Positions 1 through 4,974 of a DNA stretch of 6,142 nt are shown here, one piece after another. Source of the DNA: CAYRUP01 sp964427485 (lineage in GTDB: Bacteria > Pseudomonadota > Gammaproteobacteria > DSM-16500). Positions within the stretch are counted from its first letter, which is position 1; every line of letters begins with the position of its first letter. Under the pieces are notes generated by a model, which saw only the letters and a list, made by a program, of their open reading frames with translations, searched no databases and was not told the DNA's origin. The position numbers and the translations under genes are program-made. The DNA lies in NCBI GenBank assembly GCA_964427485.1, contig CAYRUP010000112.1, positions 1-6,142 on the forward strand. The letters run 5' to 3'.

Positions 1-2583
1 ACAGAAAGTTATTTAGTCGATGTAGCAAAACAAGGTTTGGAACAACGCTTAAAAATTTCTTTCGATGCAACCGCAGAAACATTTATTGAAAAACGTAAAG
101 CTTATGATGCGCGTCTGCAAATTGAACTCGATGTGATTAACAACATGGGATTCGCCGGTTATTTTTTAATTGTGGCGGATTTCACGCGCTGGGCAAGAAA
201 TAATGGCGTTCCAGTTGGGCCCGGTCGCGGTTCAGGTCCGGGATCGTTGGTTGCTTATGCCTTGAATATCACAGATCTTGATCCACTGGCACATGACTTA
301 CTCTTTGAGCGTTTTCTTAATCCGGAACGTGTTTCCATGCCCGATTTTGATATCGACTTTTGCATGGAAGGACGTGATCGTGTGATTGATTATGTGATGC
401 GAACGCATGGTCGTGAAAGCGTGTCGCAAATTATCACTTACGGCACAATGGCAGCACGCGCTGTAGTGCGTGATGTGGGACGTGTGTTAGGAATGAGTTA
501 TGGTCACGTCGATAAACTCGCAAAATTAATTCCATTTGAAATTGGCATGACGCTGGATAAAGCCTTGCAACAAGAAGAATTATTACGTGATCGTTACAAC
601 AAAGAAGATGATGTGCGCACACTGATTGATCTCGCCCGCAAATTAGAAGGTACGACACGTAATGTGGGAAAACACGCGGGTGGTGTCGTGATTGCACCGG
701 CTAAATTAACTGAATTTACGGCGCTTTACTGTGAAGCCAATGAAACTGAACATCTCGTCACGCAATTTGATAAAGATGATGTTGAAGCGGCAGGCTTAGT
801 CAAATTCGATTTTCTTGGTTTGCGCACATTGACCATCATTGATTGGGCGGTTAAAAATATTAATGCTTTACATCCTCTCGAACGTTTAGATATCCAGCTG
901 CTTCCTGTCAATGATGAACCGAGTTATCAATTATTAAAATCTTGCAAAACCACCGCCGTTTTCCAGTTAGAATCGCGCGGCATGAAAGATTTGATTAAAC
1001 GTTTGCAACCCGATTGTTTTGAAGACATCGTGGCATTGGTCGCGCTCTTTCGTCCAGGTCCATTGCAATCGGGCATGGTGGATGATTTTATTAATCGTAA
1101 ACACGGACGCGCAAAAGTCAGTTATCCGCACCCGAAATTAGAACCTATTTTACGTCCCACTTATGGTGTCATTGTCTATCAAGAACAAGTCATGCAAATC
1201 GCGCAGGTGCTTGCAGGTTATTCGCTAGGTTCCGCGGATATTTTACGTCGCGCGATGGGTAAGAAAAAACCGGAAGAAATGGCGGTGCAGCGCGAAATTT
1301 TTTGCAAAGGCGCAGTCGATGCGGGCGTGAATCTAGAAGTTGCAACGCATATTTTCGACTTGATGGAAAAATTTGCGGGTTATGGGTTTAACAAATCCCA
1401 TTCGGCTTCTTACGCATTAATTGCTTATCAAACAGCTTGGTTAAAAGCCCATTATCCTGCTGCTTATATGGCTGCCGTCTTGTCATCGGATATGGATAAC
1501 ACGGATAAAGTGGTTTTATTTATTGAAGATTGTCATGCATTGAAATTGACAATCACACCGCCCGATATCAATCAAAGTGAATACATGTTCAAGGTCATTG
1601 ATGACAAAAATATTATTTACGGTTTAGGTGCAATTAAAGGCGCAGGACAAGCTGCGATTGAAACGATTGTGGAAACTCGTAAACAAAGTGGTCCTTTTAT
1701 CGATTTATTCGATTTTTGTCAGCGCGTTGATTTACGCAAAATAAATCGACGTGTATTGGAAGCGCTGATTAAAGCAGGTGCGTTTGATAAAATTGGGCCG
1801 CATCGCAGAAGTTTATTGGCAAGCCTTGAGTCTGCATTACAACATGCGGAACAATCGTTACGTGACCAAATGTTAGGTCAACATGATTTATTGGGTGCGA
1901 TCACTGCCAACGCGCTTTCAGTAAATTATGTGAAGATCGCGCCTTGGAGCGAACATGATCGCTTGTTTGGTGAAAAAGAAACATTGGGACTCTACTTAAC
2001 AGGTCATCCGATTCATCGTTATTTGCATGAATTAGCGCATTTTACAACGAATCGCATTGTGGAGTTACGTCCAACGCAAAATAAAATGGCCACAGCCGCT
2101 GGCATTATTGCCAATGTGCGAGTGATTCAAACCAAACGGGGTGATCGTATGGCGGTTGTCACCATCGATGATGCAACTGCGCAAATTGATGTGTTGTGTT
2201 TTTCGGAAAATTATCACAAGTATCGTGAACTTTTAACAAAGGATAAATTAATTATTGTTGAAGGCGAAATCAGCTTGGATGAATTTAGTGGTAATAATCG
2301 AATTTTATGTCGTGAAATTTTTTCCATTGATCAAGCGCGTGAACGCTATGCTAAATTTTTAAAAATTCTGCTGCCTGCCGATAAATCAGAAGAAATTCCC
2401 AAGCTCGCGCAAATTCTGGAAAAACATCGCGGTGGCAATTGCCGCATTATGATTGACTATTTGCGGGAAAATGCAAAAGCCAATTTACATTTAGGTGAAG
2501 TTTGGCGTGTCAGACCAACGGATATGTTAATACAGATTTTAAGAGATTTATTTGCGGAACATTGTGTAGAAGTCATTTATTAA
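1..2583 (+). CDS. dnaE: DNA polymerase III subunit alpha, 5'-truncated by window edge
   Basis: This is the catalytic subunit of the replicative DNA polymerase III holoenzyme, which carries out 5'-3' chromosomal DNA synthesis in the cytoplasm. The frame is open from base 1 and 860 residues are visible. By recalled alignment, residue 1 corresponds to about residue 287 of the 1160-residue E. coli protein, so the whole PHP domain lies upstream; the TTG at 37 is an internal codon, not a start. Visible motifs in order: GPGRGSG at about residues 73-79; PDFDIDF with catalytic Asp115 and Asp117 (E. coli D401/D403); GKHAGGVVIAP; VKFDFLGLR with the third catalytic Asp270 (E. coli D555; codon 808-810); FRPGPLQSGMVD; GYGFNKSHSASYAL in the fingers; a clamp-binding pentapeptide QHDLL (1879-1893); then an OB fold from about residue 698 and the C-terminal domain ending in VEVIY. 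The C-terminus is intact and no frameshift is seen. The 22-nt gap to def suggests co-transcription. Family assignment is secure. Confidence 0.98.
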   Translation, partial: TESYLVDVAKQGLEQRLKISFDATAETFIEKRKAYDARLQIELDVINNMGFAGYFLIVADFTRWARNNGVPVGPGRGSGPGSLVAYALNITDLDPLAHDLLFERFLNPERVSMPDFDIDFCMEGRDRVIDYVMRTHGRESVSQIITYGTMAARAVVRDVGRVLGMSYGHVDKLAKLIPFEIGMTLDKALQQEELLRDRYNKEDDVRTLIDLARKLEGTTRNVGKHAGGVVIAPAKLTEFTALYCEANETEHLVTQFDKDDVEAAGLVKFDFLGLRTLTIIDWAVKNINALHPLERLDIQLLPVNDEPSYQLLKSCKTTAVFQLESRGMKDLIKRLQPDCFEDIVALVALFRPGPLQSGMVDDFINRKHGRAKVSYPHPKLEPILRPTYGVIVYQEQVMQIAQVLAGYSLGSADILRRAMGKKKPEEMAVQREIFCKGAVDAGVNLEVATHIFDLMEKFAGYGFNKSHSASYALIAYQTAWLKAHYPAAYMAAVLSSDMDNTDKVVLFIEDCHALKLTITPPDINQSEYMFKVIDDKNIIYGLGAIKGAGQAAIETIVETRKQSGPFIDLFDFCQRVDLRKINRRVLEALIKAGAFDKIGPHRRSLLASLESALQHAEQSLRDQMLGQHDLLGAITANALSVNYVKIAPWSEHDRLFGEKETLGLYLTGHPIHRYLHELAHFTTNRIVELRPTQNKMATAAGIIANVRVIQTKRGDRMAVVTIDDATAQIDVLCFSENYHKYRELLTKDKLIIVEGEISLDEFSGNNRILCREIFSIDQARERYAKFLKILLPADKSEEIPKLAQILEKHRGGNCRIMIDYLRENAKANLHLGEVWRVRPTDMLIQILRDLFAEHCVEVIY

Positions 2584-2605
2584 AAAAATAGGACTATAAA
2601 ATACC

Positions 2606-3109
2606 ATGGCACTTTTAACTGTTGTTTATCATCCACATCCTGCTCTGTCAAAAATGGCTGAACCTGTTACGGTGTTTGACGAGAATTTAAAAAAATTGGT
2701 TCAAGACATGATTGAAACCATGTATGAAGAAAACGGTGTTGGATTGGCTGCGCCTCAGGTCGCCATTTCAAAACGTCTTGCGGTGATTGATATATCTGAA
2801 GAGCGTAACCAACCTTTCTGCATTATTAATCCTCTGATTATTGAACAGGAAGGTTCTGAGCTCATGGAAGCAGGCTGTCTTTCTGTGCCGTACACGTTTG
2901 ATAAAGTGCCTAGAGCACTCAAAGTCAAAGTCCGGGCACAAAATGAAAAAGGTGAGTTTTTTGAAATTATTGGCGATGGCTTGTTAGGCCATTGTTTGCA
3001 GCATGAAATTGATCATTTGAATGGAAAACTTTATATAGATTATTTATCACCGCTGAAGCGTCGGATGTTGCTTAAAAAGATGGAGAAGAATTTGCGGCAT
3101 CGGAAATAG
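2606..3109 (+). CDS. def: Peptide deformylase
   Basis: This metalloenzyme removes the formyl group from the N-terminal formyl-methionine of nascent proteins at the ribosome. At 167 aa it is close to the usual bacterial length (about 169 aa in E. coli). All three family motifs are present: GVGLAAPQ (residues 44-51, with Gln51), AGCLS (89-93, with metal ligand Cys91) and HEIDH (133-137, with ligands His133 and His137 and catalytic Glu134). The usual motif 2 is EGCLS, so Ala89 replaces the common first Glu, although Glu88 sits just before it. The protein ends in a basic tail (KKMEKNLRHRK). The ATG at 2606 follows an AGGA at 2590-2593 with a rather long 12-nt spacing. The gene lies 22 nt after dnaE on the same strand; this differs from the common def-fmt pairing. 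It is followed by a large palindrome that could end its transcript. The metal (Fe2+ or another divalent ion) cannot be read from sequence. Confidence 0.97.
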   Translation: MALLTVVYHPHPALSKMAEPVTVFDENLKKLVQDMIETMYEENGVGLAAPQVAISKRLAVIDISEERNQPFCIINPLIIEQEGSELMEAGCLSVPYTFDKVPRALKVKVRAQNEKGEFFEIIGDGLLGHCLQHEIDHLNGKLYIDYLSPLKRRMLLKKMEKNLRHRK

Positions 3110-3113
3110 GTTG

Positions 3114-3202
3114 CCTCATCCCCTGCCCTTCTCCCGTTGCCGGGAGAAGGGAGCTATGTTGTCTCCCTTCTCCCGCAAGCGGGAGAAGGGCTGGGGATGA
3201 GG
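3114..3202. repeat. GC-rich composite palindrome (REPIN/MITE-like, four copies of an 11-bp arm)
   Basis: The arm CCCTTCTCCCG or its complement occurs four times: 3126-3136, 3141-3151 (complement), 3165-3175 and 3180-3190 (complement). Neighbouring arms form two perfect 11-bp hairpins with 4-nt loops (TTGC at 3137-3140, CAAG at 3176-3179). The two halves are also inverted copies: 3114-3136 pairs with 3180-3202 at 22 of 23 positions, and 3141-3153 pairs perfectly with 3163-3175 around a 9-nt loop. This gives one long, almost continuous hairpin as an alternative fold. Two inverted REP-like palindromes joined by a short spacer match the known REPIN design, mobilised in trans by RAYT transposases. 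It is far more GC-rich than the surrounding DNA. No clear target-site duplication was found, and no transposase is in the window. Whether it is repeated elsewhere in the genome cannot be seen here. Confidence 0.85.
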
Positions 3203-3207
3203 GTTTT
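3114..3207 (+). terminator. Possible intrinsic terminator for def (hairpin plus TTTT)
   Basis: The long hairpin formed by the 3114-3202 palindrome is followed at 3204-3207 by a short T run on the plus strand, immediately before the rnhB stop codon. In RNA this could stop dnaE-def transcription. The T tract is only four bases long, so efficiency is doubtful. On the minus strand the bases after the hairpin are not T-rich, so termination of rnhB would rest on the hairpin alone. The convergent position is where a terminator would be expected. Confidence 0.4.
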
Positions 3208-3209
3208 GA

Positions 3210-3773
3210 CTATAAAAGCTCCGCCACCGGCGCATAAGACCGCCGATGAATAATACAAGGGCCATGTGCTTTCAATGCGGCAAAATGTGCTTTAGTCGAA
3301 TAACCTTTATGTTCTGCAAAACCATAGTGCGGAAATTCTTTGTCGAGTAACACCATTTCGCGATCGCGCGTAACTTTCGCAATAATGGATGCTGCACTGA
3401 TCGCAGGCTCAGTTTGATCACCTCGAATAATCGCTTTCGTTGCACATTGTAATAAAGGACAGCAATTACCATCCACCAATACCAACTGCGGCATGATTTT
3501 TAATCCCTCCACCGCACGTTGCATCGCCAACAACGAGGCTTGTAAAATATTCAGTCGATCAATTTCTTCAACTTCCGCGCGACCGACACTCACTGCTAAT
3601 GCATTTTGGTAAATAATAGCAAACAATTTTTCCCGTTGTTTTTCAGTTAATTGTTTTGAGTCTGCTAATCCTTGAATACTATTTTCTGGATGCAAAATAA
3701 CAGCCGCTGCAACAACCGGCCCAGCCAATGGACCACGTCCAGCCTCATCCACTCCCGCAATAAAATAATCCAT
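3210..3773 (-). CDS. rnhB: Ribonuclease HII
   Basis: This enzyme cleaves the RNA strand of RNA-DNA hybrids and nicks at single ribonucleotides embedded in DNA, starting ribonucleotide excision repair in the cytoplasm. The 187-aa product is close to the usual size (198 aa in E. coli). The N-terminal signature GVDEAGRGPLAG carries catalytic Asp9 and Glu10; Asp101 lies in LVDGN and Asp119 in GDQTEPAISAASI, completing the DEDD metal-binding set. IAKVTRDRE, YGFAEHKGY and HRRSYAPV near the C-terminus match the family. The protein is complete and looks functional. The start at 3773 is supported by AAGGA complementary to 3783-3787, 9 nt upstream. In enteric bacteria rnhB directly precedes dnaE; here it faces the opposite way, convergent with def, and its stop is 7 nt from the palindrome. 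A candidate minus-strand promoter lies at 3819-3847. Confidence 0.97.
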   Translation of the reverse strand: MDYFIAGVDEAGRGPLAGPVVAAAVILHPENSIQGLADSKQLTEKQREKLFAIIYQNALAVSVGRAEVEEIDRLNILQASLLAMQRAVEGLKIMPQLVLVDGNCCPLLQCATKAIIRGDQTEPAISAASIIAKVTRDREMVLLDKEFPHYGFAEHKGYSTKAHFAALKAHGPCIIHRRSYAPVAELL

Positions 3774-3774
3774 T

Positions 3775-3787
3775 TCCTTTTTTCCTT
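3775..3787 (-). promoter_or_regulatory. rnhB: Duplicated AAGGA ribosome-binding motif of rnhB
   Basis: Reading the minus strand, AAGGA occurs twice before the rnhB ATG, complementary to 3783-3787 and 3775-3779. The distal copy has 9-nt spacing and is the plausible Shine-Dalgarno site; the proximal copy is only 1 nt from the ATG and too close to work for this start. The motifs lie in a purine-only tract, seen as a pyrimidine tract on the plus strand. Confidence 0.6.
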
Positions 3788-3788
3788 T

Positions 3789-3820
3789 TTGATTTTTTTA
3801 TATCCAACTCAGAGTATAAT
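3789..3820 (+). promoter_or_regulatory. Candidate promoter for the downstream hypothetical gene
   Basis: A perfect TATAAT lies at 3815-3820. The -35 is poor: TTGATT at 3789-3794 (4 of 6) would need a long 20-bp spacer, and at 17 bp only a T run is present. Transcription would begin near 3827, giving a leader of about 50 nt to the preferred start at 3878. The weak -35 may mean dependence on an activator. I looked for PmrA-like and CpxR-like boxes known from Legionella effector promoters and saw none. Confidence 0.45.
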
Positions 3821-3847
3821 TATCTGAAGGACTGTAGTTTATAACAA
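3819..3847 (-). promoter_or_regulatory. Candidate sigma70-type promoter for rnhB
   Basis: On the minus strand TTGTTA (complement of 3842-3847, 4 of 6 to TTGACA) is followed after exactly 17 bp by GATAAT (complement of 3819-3824, 5 of 6 to TATAAT). Transcription would begin around 3810-3813 and leave a leader of roughly 40 nt before the rnhB start. The -10 overlaps the plus-strand TATAAT at 3815-3820. In AT-rich DNA such matches can arise by chance. Confidence 0.45.
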
Positions 3848-3864
3848 AAATGGATGAAATCAAC

Positions 3865-3869
3865 AAGGA
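3865..3869 (+). promoter_or_regulatory. AAGGA ribosome binding site that decides the 3878 start
   Basis: AAGGA at 3865-3869 lies 8 nt before the ATG at 3878. The alternative in-frame ATG at 3854 has no purine-rich site at normal distance; the nearest, GAAGGA at 3826-3831, is 22 nt away. This favours the 3878 start and removes eight residues from the longest reading. Confidence 0.65.
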
Positions 3870-3877
3870 CCATCGCG

Positions 3878-4918
3878 ATGCCGAGTTCATTTGTCAAATT
3901 TTTGCTGTCAGAAGCTTCCACTCTTTATGTAGAAACTGCTTTAAAAGACATGAAAGAAAGTCCAGATCGCTACACGAATGCGCTTCATACAATGCAGACT
4001 GGACTTCTGATACCTCATTTAAATTCCTTAGTCGTAAAATATAAAAAACTTTTCACTCTGCCGTATGAGTTGGATCTTGAAAACAAGGAAGTTTTATTTT
4101 TAGACCCGAAAAGTAAAAATAGCGTGCGACATTTTGCAGACGAACTTATCCAAATCGCTTGTCGTGAACTACTCGATAACGATGGCAATCTACATCCTGT
4201 CATTATTAATACTTTCAAACTTGGAGAGAATCACACTGTTTTGCGAGATCAATTGTTGAAAGGATTTGCGCATTACATTTTTAGAGAAATGATAGGCACA
4301 AAAATATTTCGCGACGAGTTAAAAACATGGCTCAGAAAAGATTGGGCGGAAAGAGAAACATTGAGTCATTTGCAAAATGCCGTTGATTCTGTTATTCGCG
4401 AACAACTCACGAATTCAAAAAAAATCAGTCAGCTTATCCATCAACATGTCATGAAACAACAACTCTTTTCTACTGCTCCATATGACAGTGATTTCATCGA
4501 AATGGCTTGCTGTGATCCTGATTTTTTTAAATATGGAAATTTTCTTGAATATCTTAAAGCAACTGCAATGAAAATTTTAACTGCGATAAAAATGCATGTA
4601 CGCAATGTCTCTGTAAAATTTAATCAGCAATTTAAATCTTATCCTAATTATGGAGATCAAATGGATAGAATGATAGCCGACCTCACGCTATCACTCGGCA
4701 CGTATCAAACGATAAATTTTCCAAAGCTTCAAACAAATATTACAACGATGCAACAATTGACAGCCCGCGCCAAAAAAACGACTGAACAAAATGATTTATT
4801 TAGTTTTTTTAAGCCGGCTGATGAGAATATTGTAAATATTAAGAAATATCTTAATATAATCTTTAACATAGCTAATTTGATAGCTGAATCACATCCTAAT
4901 TCTAGATATATTTTATAA
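3878..4918 (+). CDS. Hypothetical helical soluble protein, possible accessory/effector gene
   Basis: I do not recognise this 346-aa product. From the preferred ATG it begins MPSSFVKFLL; the longest frame starts at 3854 and adds eight residues, but the AAGGA at 3865-3869 favours 3878. The sequence reads as mostly amphipathic helix, with no convincing signal peptide, membrane segment or zinc-binding cluster; a vicinal Cys-Cys lies in EMACCDPDFF in the middle third. Near the C-terminus the pentapeptide QNDLF (4787-4801), followed by SFFKP, resembles a sliding-clamp binding motif, though this may be chance. The C-terminus is LIAESHPNSRYIL. The gene is AT-richer than dnaE: bases 4801-4860 hold 13 G/C of 60 by hand count, against 29 of 60 at 361-420. 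It is divergent from rnhB and 56 nt upstream of the ankyrin gene with no terminator between them. Being next to an effector-like gene suggests an accessory, perhaps secreted, product; that is inference only. The long intact frame supports a real gene. Confidence 0.78.
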   Translation: MPSSFVKFLLSEASTLYVETALKDMKESPDRYTNALHTMQTGLLIPHLNSLVVKYKKLFTLPYELDLENKEVLFLDPKSKNSVRHFADELIQIACRELLDNDGNLHPVIINTFKLGENHTVLRDQLLKGFAHYIFREMIGTKIFRDELKTWLRKDWAERETLSHLQNAVDSVIREQLTNSKKISQLIHQHVMKQQLFSTAPYDSDFIEMACCDPDFFKYGNFLEYLKATAMKILTAIKMHVRNVSVKFNQQFKSYPNYGDQMDRMIADLTLSLGTYQTINFPKLQTNITTMQQLTARAKKTTEQNDLFSFFKPADENIVNIKKYLNIIFNIANLIAESHPNSRYIL

Positions 4919-4938
4919 GCAAAAAAATAGACTACAAT

Positions 4939-4956
4939 ATAGATGAAATAGATGAA
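4939..4956 (+). repeat. Two tandem copies of ATAGATGAA in the leader of the ankyrin gene
   Basis: ATAGATGAA occurs twice back to back at 4939-4947 and 4948-4956, followed by TAG. It lies between the upstream stop codon and the ribosome binding site at 4963-4969. Each unit contains an ATG; the first is closed by a stop after two codons. It could be a slippage product or part of the leader; no function is evident. Confidence 0.5.
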
Positions 4957-4962
4957 TAGTTT

Positions 4963-4969
4963 AGGAGGT
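4963..4969 (+). promoter_or_regulatory. Consensus Shine-Dalgarno AGGAGGT for the ankyrin gene
   Basis: AGGAGGT at 4963-4969 is a full match to the anti-Shine-Dalgarno sequence, 5 nt before the ATG at 4975. It fixes that start and is much stronger than the sites before def, rnhB or the 3878 gene, suggesting efficient translation of this gene relative to its neighbour. Confidence 0.85.
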
Positions 4970-4974
4970 AGTCA

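Noticed and set aside
37..39. TTG as a start codon for dnaE
   Set aside because: The frame is open upstream to base 1 and the residues there (LVDVAKQGLEQRL) align with internal DnaE sequence, so the gene begins outside the window.
434..911. Two minus-strand open frames inside dnaE (434-697 and 726-911)
   Set aside because: They lie wholly inside strongly conserved dnaE coding sequence, have no ribosome binding site or recognisable product, and read as antisense shadows.
2595..2600. TATAAA as a -10 box for def
   Set aside because: It ends only 5 nt before the def ATG, which would give an almost leaderless transcript despite an upstream AGGA; no -35 is evident.
3114..3202. CRISPR array
   Set aside because: The repeated arms are inverted palindromes with 4- to 9-nt loops, not direct repeats with unique spacers of about 30 nt.
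3272..3472. Second minus-strand frame inside rnhB
   Set aside because: It overlaps the catalytic core of rnhB in another frame and has no family features.
3850..4044. 64-codon frame starting at ATG 3850
   Set aside because: It overlaps the long 3878-4918 gene in a different frame and lacks a ribosome binding site; its composition reads as a shadow.
4015..4218. Minus-strand frame inside the hypothetical gene
   Set aside because: It is short, antisense to a much longer frame, and has no translation signal or recognisable motif.
4933..4938. TACAAT as a separate promoter for the ankyrin gene
   Set aside because: No acceptable -35 lies 16-18 bp upstream; in such AT-rich DNA the hexamer alone is weak evidence.
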